DNA from: Diphasiastrum complanatum
Taxonomy: Eukaryota > Streptophyta > Lycopodiopsida > Lycopodiales > Lycopodiaceae
Length of the DNA stretch: 64,000 nucleotides
Assembly (NCBI GenBank): GCA_029204225.1
Contig: CM055101.1
Coordinates: forward strand, 45,010,180 to 45,074,179
Direction of reading: 5' to 3'
Part shown: in pieces, positions 52,848 through 63,991 of the stretch
How the letters are laid out: each line of letters starts with the position of its first letter
Numbering within the stretch: the stretch's first letter is position 1
Notes under the pieces: model-generated
The model's database searches: none
Told to the model about the DNA's origin: nothing
Seen by the model: the letters and a program-made list of their open reading frames with translations, nothing else
Made by a program: the position numbers and the translations under genes

Positions 52848-52863
52848 TAAAGAGCTTTTTATG
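52848..52863. repeat. Target site duplication of the tRNA-like retroposon, left
   Basis: TAAAGAGCTTTTTATG; identical 16 bases at 52951-52966. Confidence 0.9.
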
Positions 52864-52950
52864 CTTCTTGGTTTTCAAGGGGAGGCTCGAACTTGGGACC
52901 AAAGAAACTTTGGATGGCAAGCTAACCAACCAAGCCAACCCCATTGGGTT
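52864..52950 (-). mobile_element. tRNA-derived SINE or tRNA retropseudogene, 87 bp
   Basis: The minus strand opens AACCCAATGGGGTTGGCTTG. It has a box A-like TGGCTTGGTTGG (52926-52937) and a box B-like AGTTCGAGCC (52884-52893), with GGGG and CCCC ends that could pair as an acceptor stem. Perfect 16-bp direct repeats flank it, showing retrotransposition. The 3' end lacks a long A tail. Short plant SINE-like elements have this organisation. Confidence 0.75.
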
Positions 52951-52966
52951 TAAAGAGCTTTTTATG
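52951..52966. repeat. Target site duplication of the tRNA-like retroposon, right
   Basis: Second perfect copy of the 16-bp repeat. Confidence 0.9.
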
Positions 52967-53901
52967 GAATAATTGTAACTATACAAAACTTTCTTGCATG
53001 TCACCAGAATTGGTGGCACGCCAAGGGATTTGATTTCATGTGAGTATATTTTGCTTAAACAGAGATTATTTTTTGAAAATTTGAATGCCTCTAGAGGACG
53101 TTGGATTGATGAATTGAAGCGAGAGATTTGCAACAACTTACGGAAGTTTTTTACTTCTTGATAGAATTTTTTATCCTACTGTGCTCCAAATTTCCTTATG
53201 TTGCCTGTGTTTAAGAAGAGAACATGTTATAGGTTCTTGTGCCTTGTGAATGTCATCTTGCTAATTAGAGTCATTAGAGTTTTAGACCCCTGGCCATAGC
53301 AGTCCACCTCTAATGGTGCCACTAGAGCTTTTTGATCTAACTCTAGGTCTCCAAGCGACAAGGGAAGTAATGGGGACTAGTCAAAGCTCTGCCACTGCTG
53401 CTGCTGCTGTTGCCAAGCGGCCTACCTCAAGATGATGAGCCCTGGCACGCCCATGGTCTTCTTACCACAAGGTGTGTGGACTTGAAGGAATTGTTTGTGT
53501 CTAGCATGGTGTCGGCCAAGAAGTCTGCTGGCTTTTGCCATGTCTCCGAATCTGGATCAACAAATCTAGGGAGGTGAGGATGAGGAAGGTCCTCTCTGAT
53601 GTGCCTCTCTGATGGATATACCTGTCTACTTTGTGGCTGCATCATGCTCATCTTGCACAACATACAAAGCAATAAAAAGTTATACAATGAATCCAAGAAC
53701 AATATGAATATGAAACAACTTGTTGTGAAAGTAAATTGCACGACACTCAAGCAAAGTACGTGGACATTAGCTAGAGTAAGGGATGGAGCAGCTGCCTCCT
53801 TTGCAGGCAACATCTCTAGTGGTGCACCTTTGTCAAAGAAATCCTTCTGCAGGTCCTAATAGAAGGTAGCCATGATCTAGTAGCCATGATCTACTCATCA
53901 T

Positions 53902-54292
53902 CGTTTTAGATTTTAATGCTCAGCCTTAAAACATTCACATAATGAGCATTCTAAACTAACTGCCGAAGTCCGACTATGTCCTGTTGGACCTTTGCATTTT
54001 TCGCACCTTCGCACTTTTTGCACTTTTTCCCACAGCATTTTTCAGCTTCACATTTTTGAAGCACCTTCGGGATTTTCGCACTTTTGGGTTTTTTGCACTT
54101 TGGGTTTTTCGCACTTCAAGCCATTGTACTCACTGTTGATATTGATCAGAGTGCAATTTTGTCCTGCTACTGTATCGTTCTATTGCGCATTTGTTTGAAG
54201 CGCTCATCTTGAACACTTCTGCTGCTAACTGTGGCACTTCCGATCCATCACCTACTCTCGCTCAAGTTTCCGCTGCCAGTCCCGTCACTTTT
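53902..54292 (+). repeat. Copia 5' LTR, first part
   Basis: Homologous to 63131-63691 with an internal deletion; interrupted by gypsy element B. The last 5 bases, CTTTT, are the left target duplication of element B. Confidence 0.8.
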
Positions 54293-54650
54293 TGTTACGA
54301 GCACGTGACCAGTGCCGAACCCTAGAGAACACAGGAGGTCAGATACCATAGTCAGGGTCGTGTCCAGTGTACACGACCAACAGGGCATGACAATGTGAGT
54401 AGTGTGCCCCAGCACGGTCCATAGCCATGGCAGGCCTAACACAGTCTAGGGACCCTGTCAGCAGTATAGGGCCCCACGTTGGGTCCCGACGTGCAGTCGG
54501 CCACGTCAGTGCCACGTGGCTGACACCTGGCAGTATGCATGCTATCAGTCCTCACATTGGGCTAGGAGGGGCTTACTCTATATCAGGGAGTAGGCAAGGT
54601 TGGGTGGATCAGTTAGTGTTTGCCCTACTGTGGTGTTAGGATCTATTACA
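54293..54650 (+). repeat. Element B 5' LTR
   Basis: 358 bp, TGTTACGAGCACGTGACC...CTATTACA; same family as the element A LTRs. Confidence 0.92.
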
Positions 54651-54651
54651 C

Positions 54652-54664
54652 TGGTATTAGAGCC
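54652..54664 (+). other. Element B primer binding site
   Basis: TGGTATTAGAGCC, one change from the element A site; complementary to initiator Met tRNA. Confidence 0.88.
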
Positions 54665-55537
54665 ATCTTCTTTGGGAGCTTAGTAGCAACAGTAGAGAAA
54701 ATTAGAGGAGTGTACAGAATCTCTTCAACTTTTCAGGAAAAGGGAAAAGGAGAGAAGTCGCTGTAGGAACAGCCTTCTATTCATCCAACTTTGGGGGGGT
54801 TTCCACGATTTCTGAGGTAGATTTCCTTGCACAGGTCCAGCGATGGAAAACCAGGGAATTATCCCTGTTTGTTGTGAGTAAATTGTGGATTTCAGAGCAG
54901 AATTGGAGTAGGAAGTGGCAAGCAGATCCATCGTTGTAAAATCAGCGACCTACCTCGTGTTTTTCCAGTGAAATCTTTGCGGGTCTGAGCGGATATCAAG
55001 TCAAAAATTGATGAGCAGGTTCAGCGCTGCTAGTACCTCTCGAAATTCGATTTCGGAAAGAGTTTTGGGCCTCAAGCCAGAAAATTTTGAGCAGTAGAAC
55101 CTCAGCCTGACCAGCGAGCAGGGTGCCCTTGAAATCCAGAATTTAGAATTTTTTTTGGCTTCAAATTTGGTTTTTTTTGGACCAACTGAGACGCTGATCA
55201 GACAGTGCGGGGGGGAAGCAAGAAATTCCAGATTTTCCTTGCATCTTTTTCGGCTTTCTACTCAATTTTTCAGAGCCACAGGTCTGTTAGTAGGTCAGCG
55301 AGCAACTTCCTCCAAGATTCCGGAAATTTGAAACACTATTTGGGCTTGAAACTTGGATTTTTCCAGGACAGCAGATCTGAGATTCGTTGTGGAAGAGCTG
55401 AGAGGGTTCCTCTTCGTATTTTCTTTGGAAGTACAGTCCTCAGAAACAGCTAAGTCTTCTTTCCCTCTTTGTACAGTTATAATCTTTTCGACTTTTTTTG
55501 AAAGGAAACGTCAGGCAGTCTTTTTCTATCTCTGAAA
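54665..55537 (+). other. Element B untranslated leader
   Basis: About 0.87 kb, no supported ORF; equivalent in position and size to 14096-14988 of element A. Confidence 0.65.
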
Positions 55538-56610
55538 ATGACCACTTCTCCGGGACCTAATCAACCCCTAACAAGAGGCATTGATGAATTAGAAACGGAA
55601 TCCCTGAGGTTTAGTAAAGGGAAAGAACCAATGGATGTTGAAGAACGGGAACAATTCGACGAATTGGTTACCAAGGAGCAGTTTCTCCACTTGGTAATAG
55701 AAGTAGATGAACTGAAGTTGACATTAGCCAATTTCAAGTCCAGTGTGCTGAACTCAAAGGCTTAATTTTGAGTTCCGCGAAAGGAAGCCTTCCCTCCACT
55801 TCTCAGTTGTCCCCTTCTCCACTTCCATCAATTTCGGGTGAGCCTATGCGGTCTCATCCCAGTGTCTTTAAAGATTTAAAGCCTCCTACTTTTATTGGGG
55901 AAGAGAAGGATAGAAATGCAGATATTCTACAAACCTTCCTCAGCAAATGGAAGAACATTCATGCTCTTAAACAGACCCCTGACCATTTGCAAGCTATTGA
56001 GGCCAGCCTTTCCCTAGGGCCCATGGCCTATAAGTGGTTGTTAAATCTCCAGGAGACTGGGCAGACTCCCCGGTCATGGAAGGCCTTTGAAGAAGCCTTC
56101 CTAAGAGAATTTCTACCTGAAAATGAACTTGATAGAGCTTGGGAAGCCTGGGAGAAAACAGTAATGGACAAGTCCCTAATCCAATATATCTCGCACTCGC
56201 CTACTACCCTGGAGCAAGCTCTTAGATATGCTCAAATCTATGATGATTCAGTGGGTAGGAAGAGGGCGAGACAACAACCTCTTTCTGAGCAGCCTCCTCA
56301 GAAAGACTTTAAATTTAAAAAGAAATTTCTAAAAAGAAAGAAAGAAGATAAAGATAAGGGTCAGAAACGCCCATCGCTCATACAGCCCTTAAAACCAGAA
56401 GATTTTGAGAAAGTCAAACAAGAACGTTTGTGCTTTGTGTCGATGGGCAAGGGACACATAGTCAGACAGTGTCCGAAGGGACCTTTCACTAAGAAAGATA
56501 AAAAAGATAAAAAACAAGTTCATCTTGTTCAGACCGTAAGTTTCCCCAGTGACTCGGCAGCTTCGAGATCAAAGTGTACCATCAAGACCATGAACACTGT
56601 TGCCAGATAA
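55538..56610 (+). pseudogene. Element B gag
   Basis: The ATG at 55538 (MTTSPGPNQPLTRGIDELET) is intact, unlike in element A. A short deletion near 55750 shifts the frame; it resumes at 55768 with the capsid block (FIGEEKDRNADILQTFLSKW, PRSWKAFEEAFLREFLPEN) and the Lys-rich region. The zinc knuckle reads CFVSMGKGHIVRQC: its second Cys is changed to Ser, which would weaken zinc binding. Confidence 0.88.
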
Positions 56611-58735
56611 CCTCTGCAATGCTAGCGAGACCCTTCAGTTTTGGGCCGCATGACCTGGTACGTATGCATGGGAAAGTTGGTAACCAGTTAGTTAGAGTTA
56701 TGGTTGATGATGGGGCGACCCATAATTTCATCAACTACACCCTAGTTAAAAGACTTAAACTTCTAGAAGTACCTAGTCAGCATAGGTACATAGTTTCACT
56801 AGCTAAGGGTGAAGATAAGAAAATTTGGGAAACTATGGTAAGTAATCTAAATCTTGGTATTCAGGGGTACCAAGATGAAATAACCTTTCAGATAATGCAC
56901 CTGGATCGCACAGACATTGTTCTCGGGAGAGACTGGCTCTACAGTTTAGGACCTTCCCTCCACAGAAATTATTAGGAGAACACCCTTAGCTTTCAGCATA
57001 AAGGCCGAGAGATCCAGTTGCATGGGGAGCATGATGTTCCCAACAGTCCTATGGTCTGCAATTCAGAGCTTTGTCAGCTAATCGGAGACGACGACCATCA
57101 GGTATTCTTATGTGACTTTCAGTTTATTCCTAAAGTTGTACCAGGTACAACACCTGTTTCTAAACCTCCGTATCGGGTCAGTCGAACAGAGGATGAAGAA
57201 ATAACTAGGCAGATAACAGATTATCTTGGGAAAGGCCAAATTCAGACCAGTAGTTCACCATGGGCCTCACGAGTCCTTTTGGTGAAAAAGAAAGAGGGGT
57301 CTATGTGTCTTTGCGTAGATTACAAAGCCCTCAATAAAGTCACAATTAAGGATAAGTATTCTATGCCTCAGGCAGACGAGTTGTTTGATCAGCTCGACGG
57401 GGCTAAGTTTTTCAGTAAAATAGACCTCAGATCGGGATATCATCAAGACCGTATAAAGTTGGAAGATGTTCCGAAAACAGCTTTTAGGACTCGTCATGGT
57501 CATTTTGAGTTTAAGGTGATGCCATTTGGGCTCACAAATGCTCCAGCTGCCTTTATGACCTTGACGAACAGTGTCCTCATACCATACTTGGGCAAGTTTG
57601 TAGTCGTATTTTTAGATGACATCCTCGTCTACAACAAAACGAGGAAGGAGCATCTAAAACACCTCAGAAAGGTGTTTCAACTGCTTAGAAAGCATAAGCT
57701 TTATGCTAAAGAATCCAAGTGTGAATTCTTCATTGAAGAGGTAGTTTATTTGGGTTACATTATCTCGGCAGATGGGATAAACATGGATCCCAGTAAGGTT
57801 AAAGCCATACTCAGTTGGCTGAGACCTTAGAATATTTTAGATCTTCATATCTTTCTTGGTTTGGCGGGATATTACAGACGATTTGTCAAGGAATATGCTC
57901 AGATAGCAGTTCCTATAACAAATCTTCTTAGGGGGAAGGGAAAGGCGTTCATTTGGGAGTCCTCACAGCAGGAGAGCTTTGATTCCCTCAAAACAGCCTT
58001 AGCCATAGCACCAGTTTTAAAAGTCGTCGACCCCAATCAGCCATTTGTGGTCGAAACAGATGCTAGCGACTTTGCAGTTGGTGCTGTCCTAACTCAGAGT
58101 GGACAACCAGTTGCGTTCGAGAGTAAAAAACTCGAGCCAGCTCAGACTAGGTACAGTGCCTATGAAAAGGAACTCTTTTCTATAGCTCATGCCCTTAAGA
58201 CTTGGAGGCATTATTTGTATGGTGCCAACTTTGAGGTCCTGACAGACCATGAAAGTCTCAGATACCTTTGCAATCAACCTGAGCTTAGAGGTCGGAAAGC
58301 TCGTTGGGCAGAGTTGATGCAAAAGTTTGATATGTCTATCAGATATAGATGGGGGACATTTAATACAGTAGCAGATGCCCTTAGTAGAATGCCTATGATA
58401 AACGAGCTGAGTTTTACTCAGATTCGTAATGAGTTACTCGAGTCCTTGAGAGGGAATTGCCGGCATGATGCATTCTTCTCTACTATCTGGAACTCAGTCC
58501 AGAGCAGACAGTTAAAGACTCCAGAACCAGTTCCCGGGGCTGGTGCCAGTTCATCCAAGAATACGGCAGCTTCCGTTGAGGATGATGATGAGTCTGAGTA
58601 TATGTCAGATGATGTTGAGGATTCTGAGCCTATATTACCCAAGCAAACCTCAGTGGTTGAGGGTCAGTTGACTCAAGGATTCAAATGGAAACAATATTCC
58701 ATTCAGGATGAGTACTTGCTCTATAGAGATAGAGT
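56574..58735 (+). pseudogene. Element B protease, RT and RNase H
   Basis: Protease [13 protein letters not shown], as in A (56574-56975, stop after LHRNY). RT 57018-57830 with [27 protein letters not shown] and [10 protein letters not shown]; the spacer between protease and RT is deleted. RNase H 57861-58735 with [35 protein letters not shown] and [14 protein letters not shown]. Glu after ARWA is a stop in element A, so B shows the ancestral state there. Confidence 0.9.
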
Positions 58736-60007
58736 ATGTGTCCCCAATTCATATATGAGTGTCATGACAATCCTTGTGCGAGGCACCCAGGCATACAGAA
58801 GACCTATGAGCTTCTTCGTAGGCAATTTTTCTGGCCCAGTATGAAAAAGGACGTCCAACAATATGTAACCAGTTGCCAAAAATGTCAAGTAAATAAAGCA
58901 GAGCGTTTTAAGTCGGGAGGGTTGTTACAGCCCTTAGATATACCAGCTGGTAAATGGGAGAGTATCTCCATGGATTTTATAGTAGGCCTGCCTAAAACCC
59001 AAAGGGGTATTGACGCTATATGGGTCACAGTTGACCGTCTGACCAAAATGGCTCATTTCATTCCGACCAAAACAACCGTTAGAGCTCCAGAGTTAGCGAG
59101 GTTGTTTGTAGACGGGCTATTTAAATTGTACGGTCTACCTTCCGGCATAGTCAGCAACCGGGACAGTAAGTTTAATGGAAATTTTTGGAGGGCAGTATTC
59201 CATCATCTCCATACTAAACTTAATATGAGTACCACCGACCATCCACAGACGGACGGTCAAACAGAGAGGGTAAATCAGGTGCTGGAGGATATGCTTCGTG
59301 CATACGTCAGCAAGAAGCAGACTAATTGGAGGGGTATCTCTCGATATCAGAGTTTTCTTATAACAGTACCAAACATTCAGCTACGGGATACAGCCCCTTT
59401 ATGCTGATGTACGGTTTTCAGTCACGCTCACCCACCGCTGTAGGGTTTAAACAAGAGAAAGTTGAATCAACCAGAAACTTTTTAGAAGACCTAAACCAGA
59501 TGATAGAACATGCTAAGCGTGGCATTAGGCAGTCCCAGGATCGAGCCAGGTATTATGCAGATCGACACAGACGGGATGTGCAGTTCTCCACTTGGTGAGA
59601 AAGTCTACTTGAGAGTCCGAGTTGACTCTAAAACCCTCAAATCAGGAGTGTGTGCTAAGTTGTCTCCTAGGTATTGCGGTCCCTTTACCATCAGTAGGAG
59701 ACTAGGCGAGGTCACCTATGAACTAGAGCTCCCACACAGTAGTAAGGTTTTTCCAGTCTTTCATGTAAGTCAGTTACGAAAAGCCTTAGCCAGATCAGAA
59801 AATCTGGTAGGGGACAGTGTTCTAGTTCTCCCATTGGATTCTCAGCAACCTCCACATGAGCCAGAGGAGATTCTTGATAGTAGAGAGACGCAGACTCGTC
59901 ATACTCTATACCGAGAATATCTGGTCAAGTGGAATGATCAGCCTGTTGAGAATGCCACTTGGGAAAGAGGCAACGTCCTTCGCAACATTTTTCAGACTTT
60001 GTCTTAG
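58736..60007 (+). pseudogene. Element B integrase and chromodomain
   Basis: Zinc domain YECHDNPCARHPGIQ and CQKCQVNKAERF; core SMDFIVGLPKTQ, SNRDSKFNGNFW and HPQTDGQTERVNQ with all three catalytic acids present. Frameshifts at about 59330 and 59600. A chromodomain (YLVKWNDQPVENATWERGNV) ends at 60007. Confidence 0.9.
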
Positions 60008-60025
60008 AGGACCAAGATGGTTCTT

Positions 60026-60038
60026 AAGGGGGAGGGAG
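60026..60038 (+). other. Element B polypurine tract
   Basis: AAGGGGGAGGGAG directly before the 3' LTR, identical to that of element A. Confidence 0.88.
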
Positions 60039-60397
60039 TGTTACGAGCTCGTGACCAATGCAGAACCCTAGAGAACACAGATAGGTCAGATACCATAGTC
60101 AGGGTCGTGTCCAGCGTACACGACCAACAGTGCAAGACAGTGTGAGTAGTGTGCCCCAGCACGGTCCATAGCCATGGCGGGCCTAACACAGTCTAGGGTG
60201 GCTGTCAGCAGGATAGGGCCCCACGTTGGGTCCCGACGTGCAGTCAGCCACGTCAGTGCCATGTGGCCGACACTTGGCAGTATGCATGCTATCAGTCCTC
60301 ACATTGGGCTAGGAGGGGCTTACTCTATATCATGGAGTAGGCAAGGTTGGATGGATCAGTTAGTGTTTGCCCTACTGTCATGTTAGGATCTATTACA
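60039..60397 (+). repeat. Element B 3' LTR
   Basis: 359 bp, TGTTACGAGCTCGTGACC...CTATTACA. Confidence 0.92.
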
Positions 60398-60420
60398 CTT
60401 TCCGACATGGTATCAGAGCG
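60398..60420 (+). other. End of copia 5' LTR and copia primer binding site
   Basis: CTTTCCGACA matches the end of the right LTR (CTTACCGACA at 63682-63691). It is followed at 60408 by TGGTATCAGAGCG, the initiator-Met primer site. Its position proves that element B landed a few bases inside the 5' LTR. Confidence 0.82.
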
Positions 60421-60549
60421 AGCAGTTCAGTAATCCACATTTCTATAGCAGATTATCAGTCTTGTTTCTATCAAGACATCGTTCTAGCAAGTGCGTAGTC
60501 AATAGTATTCCAAAATCGTTGTTTCTATCAACGATCTCGCTCAGCTAGA

Positions 60550-61306
60550 ATGGATCCGTCTTGTAGTTCTTCTCTGATCAACAAACTCGATGGGGATAAC
60601 TACAATCTCTGGAAGTTCAAGATGAAGGTCATACTACTGGCCAAAGAACTGTGGGACATCGTTGAGGGCACATAATTCAAACTAGATGGTGATGCAGCTA
60701 TCATCACCAAATGGAGACTGAGAGATGGCAAGGCTTTTGCCATGATCACTCTCAATATCAAGGATACCCAAATCAACCATATACGTGCTGCTCAGACTGC
60801 TAAGGATGCTTGGGACATCCTAGCAACTCTCTACGATATCAGGGACGTCACCTCCAAACTTCATTTGAGGAAGAAATTCTTCACCCTGAGAATGTCTAAC
60901 GCAGATAGTGTTTCGAGTCATCTCAACACATATAAGATTCCGATGCTGTTATGACTTTATTATCAAGTCTACCTGAAGCCTACGAAAATTGGGTTATGGC
61001 AATTTCAACCCAGGAGCATCTCACTCTATCAAGAGTAATTCTATGCTTCTACAAGAAGAGATCAGAAGAACTGCATCCTCCTCGGGCTCCGGATCAAATC
61101 CTCAAGCTCTATATTCAAAAAATCAGAAGTTCAGATCGAAAAGATCTAAAAAGTCAGCTTATTCTGACAAGAATAGCAACATGCAGTCTGGACCAAATTT
61201 TGGTTCAGGATCAAATTCAAACTCTTCATCATTCCAACCAGTGCAGAAACTATTCTGTAGATACTATAAGAGGACTGGCCACGAAATCAAGGACTGTTGA
61301 ACTCTG
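60550..61306 (+). pseudogene. Copia gag
   Basis: Opens MDPSCSSSLINKLDGDNYNL, WKFKMKVILLAKELWDIVEG: the UBN2-type copia gag. TAA at about 60673, then the frame continues AAQTAKDAWDILATLYDI and LRKKFFTLRMSNADSVSSHL. A frameshift near 60950 leads to a Ser/Asn-rich linker and the knuckle CRYYKRTGHEIKDC, in which the second Cys has become Tyr. Confidence 0.87.
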
Positions 61307-61405
61307 AAGTATAACAATGAGAAGAAGAAGCAGTTCCAGCAGCAAGCAAATTTTGCTACAACCAGTCACTCGATCCAGCAACAGGAGGAAGATGAAGCAA
61401 CTTTC

Positions 61406-61885
61406 ATGACCAGAGTCGGAGAACAACAGGATATCGATTCTTGGTATCTAGACTCCGGAAGAACTCAACATATGACTCACCATCGTGACTGGTTCAAAGA
61501 CTATAAGTCATTCACCCACTCTCAAGTTGTGCAACTTGGAGACAACTCATCTCATTCGATCGAGGGTGGAGGAACAGTCAAATTCGAATTTCAGAAAGGT
61601 GAAGTCAAGTTGTTGTCCAACGTTCTCCACGTTCCAAATCTGACCAAAAATTTGCTCTCAGTTAGCAGAATCACTGATTCAGGTCGGAGGGTCGAATTCG
61701 ATAAAGATGGCTGCACCATTCTTGACAAATCCTGTAAAGTTCTAGCTTTTGGGAGAAGAAGTGGCTATCTTTACAAACTCAGCCAGTGCTATTCTTTTAA
61801 TAGTCAAGCTCTTCATACATTCACTTCTGAATCAACTGATATGCTTTGGCATTTCAGACTAGGCCATCTTAATTTCTCTCCACAG
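61406..61885 (+). pseudogene. Copia protease and GAG-pre-integrase
   Basis: Protease block SWYLDSGRTQHMTHHRDWF, with Asp-Ser-Gly intact, then LSNVLHVPNLTKNLLSVSRI. The GAG-pre-integrase zinc region starts as DMLWHFRLGHLNF and is cut at about 61885. The rest of integrase (DDE core) and the start of RT are missing, an estimated deletion well over 1 kb. Confidence 0.87.
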
Positions 61886-63120
61886 AATTCAAGCAATTCT
61901 GCAAGAATACATCAACAATACACAGCCAGAGGGATACGAACTGAAGAGTAAGCAACAACACCTTGTATGCAAAATACACAAGGCTCTCTACGAGCTGAAA
62001 TAGTCACCCAGAGCCTGGTTCCAGAAAGTCAACGAATTTCTAATCGAGAATGGTTTTATTCCAAACTCGACAGACTCGAATGTCTACTTCAAGTCTGTAT
62101 CAGATTTCTTCATCATCATCACTCTTTATGTAGATGATGCTCTATTATTCAGTAACAATCTGAATCTGATGAAGGATACGAAATGCATACTGGCCCAGGA
62201 GTACAAAATGACTGATATGGGTTCAGCCCACTATTGTCTCGGAATCGAAATATTCCGAATTTGACCCAGCAGACTGAGTTTTATCAGTCAACAGAGATAT
62301 CTCACCAACGTGCTGGAAAAGTATGGAATGGCCAACTACAAATCGAGCTACTTTCCACTCGACCCTGGACTAAAACTATCAAAGGAACAATCTCCTCAAA
62401 CTGAGGCAGAAAAGGAGGAAATGAAGCAATATCTGTTTCACTCCATCATCGGCTCACTGATGTACGTAGTGATCTGCACGCGACCAGACCTTGCATATTC
62501 GATCAGTTCACTCAGCCAGTTCCTATTGAATCCAGGACTAACCCATTGGAAAGTGCTCACAAAGGTCATGAAGTACGTCCAAGCAACTAAGAACCTCAGC
62601 ATCTGTTATGGAGGCAGCCAATCTGCCAACACTCTTGAAGGCTACACAGATGCGGATTGGGCAGGAGATATTGATACCAGAAGATCAACTTCTGGATTTG
62701 TATTTTTATATAAATCAAGGCCCAATCTCTTGGAACAGCCGAAAGCAGACCTCCGTAGCATTATCATCAACGGAATCCGAATATATAGCTGCCACAAATG
62801 CTACCAAGGAGGCGATCTGGCTAAGGCACTTGCTTGCAAATATCAACCTTGCACAACCACATCCAACAACAATCTATTGTGACAATCAAACTACGATAGT
62901 GCTATCTCTAAATCTGACATTTCATTCTCGAAGCAAACATAGTGAAATCAAGTATCATTACCTTAGAGAGGAGAAAGTGCAAAGCAAGGAAGTAGCATTG
63001 GTTTACTGCAAGACAAATTTCATGGTAGCAAATTACTTCACAAAGGCTCTATCGAAGGAGCAACATCTCAAATTTAACGACATGTTAAATCTGAAGATCA
63101 AAGTTTTTCAGGATCCACAT
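61886..63120 (+). pseudogene. Copia RT second half and RNase H
   Basis: RT resumes with ILQEYINNTQPEGYEL and HKALYELK followed by a stop; the catalytic LYVDDALLFS lies at about 62124-62153. LEKYGMANYKSSYFPLDPGL and IGSLMYVVICTRPDLAYSIS follow. RNase H has GYTDADWAGDIDTRRSTSGF, a frameshift near 62720, then ISWNSRKQTSVALSSTESEY and YFTKALSKEQH, ending at 63120. Stops at about 61999 and 62262. Confidence 0.88.
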
Positions 63121-63130
63121 TAAGGGGGAG
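63121..63130 (+). other. Copia polypurine tract
   Basis: TAAGGGGGAG directly before the 3' LTR and just after the RNase H stop. Confidence 0.85.
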
Positions 63131-63691
63131 TGTTCGATTTTAATGCTCAGCCTTAAAAAATTCACATAATGAGCATCCTGAACAAACTGCCGAAGTCCAA
63201 CTATGTTTTGTCAGACCTTCGCATTTTTCGCACCTTCGGACTTTTTCCCACAACATTTTTCAGCTTCACATTTTTGAAGCACCTTCGGGTTTTTCGCTCC
63301 AGTGAAAAACCGACTTCATCAAACCTAAATCGATCTGGACTTATCCGAAATGTAAAATATCCCAATGGCAGTTACTTACTTTGTACATATAGTCACAGAT
63401 ACAAGGCGATTGTAATAAATTTAGCAGATAGCATTTAATGCTCGTAAGGTATTTCTAAAGCAAGTAGAAGACACTTGTAATATATTAAATCTTCAGGCTG
63501 ATCTGTAATTTAAGTTTTCGATCAATCTAATTGAGCCTTTCTCTGTAGCCAGCGTTATCACGCTCAACGTTCAAGCTGAAGTTATCACTCCAAGCCATTG
63601 TACTCACTGCTGATATTGATCAGAGTGCAATTTTGTCCTGCTACTGTATTGTTCTATTGCGCATTTGTTTGAATCGTTCATCTTACCGACA
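63131..63691 (+). repeat. Copia 3' LTR
   Basis: 561 bp starting TGTTCGATTTTAATGC and ending CTTACCGACA. The end is set by the match to CTTTCCGACA before the primer site at 60408. It could end 11 bp earlier if CTTACCGAC belongs to the hAT fragment that follows. Confidence 0.78.
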
Positions 63692-63780
63692 ATGTAGCAA
63701 ATTGCAAAGCCATGGGAGATTTGGTGATGGAGAATTATCCGACCATCTTTTGGACTCCATGCGCTGCACACAACATCGCA
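63688..63780 (+). pseudogene. hAT-type (DUF659-like) protein fragment
   Basis: 31 codons read DNVANCKAMGDLVMENYPTI then FWTPCAAHNIA. This matches the TDNAxNC ... WTPCAAHCLDL signature of the DUF659/hAT-derived zinc-finger proteins of plants. It is cut on the left by the copia LTR and on the right by a 211-bp insertion. A DNA transposon or a domesticated relative was here before both insertions. Confidence 0.75.
63773..63780. repeat. 8-bp target duplication, left
   Basis: ACATCGCA, repeated at 63992-63999. Confidence 0.65.
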
Positions 63781-63991
63781 AGGTTACACCCCGATTCGAA
63801 CCGGCCGATTCGAACCGATTCTTTCCTGTTCGAATCGGTAGGCCAGGTTCGAATCGGAAAACGGTTCGAACCAAACAAAAAAAAAAATTCAAAACGTTTT
63901 ATTTGGCTTTTTGGGGCTTGTTTTTTTTTTTTTTTATCCAGTTCGAACTGCGATTTGATGCAACTATGCAACTTCGACCTACCGATTGAGG
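63781..63991. mobile_element. 211-bp insertion with TTCGAA-rich subterminal repeats
   Basis: Begins AGGTTACACCCCGATTCGAA and contains six TTCGAA palindromes in GATTCGAACCG or GGTTCGAATCG contexts. It ends ACCTACCGATTGAGG. Flanked by ACATCGCA on both sides; 8-bp duplications are the hallmark of hAT insertions. No clear terminal inverted repeat, so a hAT MITE is likely but not proven. Confidence 0.55.

Larger units (their letters stand above)
52119..53901. other. Start of intron 5
   Basis: Mostly non-coding. It contains the tRNA-like retroposon at 52864-52950. Between 53430 and 53813 a 128-codon minus-strand frame (ending in PRFVDPDSETWQKPADFLAD) has no recognised motif. No CbbY exon was recognised. 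Confidence 0.5.
54293..60397 (+). mobile_element. Gypsy element B, second member of the element A family
   Basis: A 6,105-bp element, LTRs 54293-54650 and 60039-60397, flanked by CTTTT and CTTTC (one mismatch). Same gene order and highly similar proteins to element A, in the opposite orientation. By eye the two LTRs differ at about 22 positions (about 6 percent), so B is older than A. Deletions relative to A include about 14 bp near 55750, about 35 codons near 56193, and about 45 codons between protease and RT near 57135. Stops at about 56973 and 57828 and frameshifts at about 56600, 58740, 59330 and 59600 add to these. Confidence 0.92.
53902..63691 (+). mobile_element. Copia element with gypsy element B nested in its 5' LTR
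   Basis: Left LTR 53902-54292 resumes for a few bases after element B and ends CCGACA at 60407; right LTR is 63131-63691. Both start (T/C)GTT...GATTTTAATGCTCAGCC and share the ACCTTCG/TTTTTCGCAC repeats and the CCAAGCCATTGTACTCACTG phrase. The left LTR lacks about 280 bp present in the right one. Inside are primer site, gag, protease, a piece of RT, RNase H and a polypurine tract. Integrase and the first half of RT are deleted. Host strand orientation is sense to CbbY. A clear target duplication was not found. Confidence 0.82.

Noticed and set aside
52864..52950. Functional tRNA gene
   Set aside because: It has tRNA-like boxes but sits between perfect 16-bp target duplications, and the stems are imperfect; it is a retroposed copy.
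53427..53813. 128-codon minus-strand ORF as a host gene
   Set aside because: No recognised domain; a hydrophobic middle part looks like translated intronic sequence.
63633..63989. 118-codon plus-strand ORF and overlapping minus ORFs
   Set aside because: The recognisable DUF659 coding is in another frame and the rest is the 211-bp insertion.
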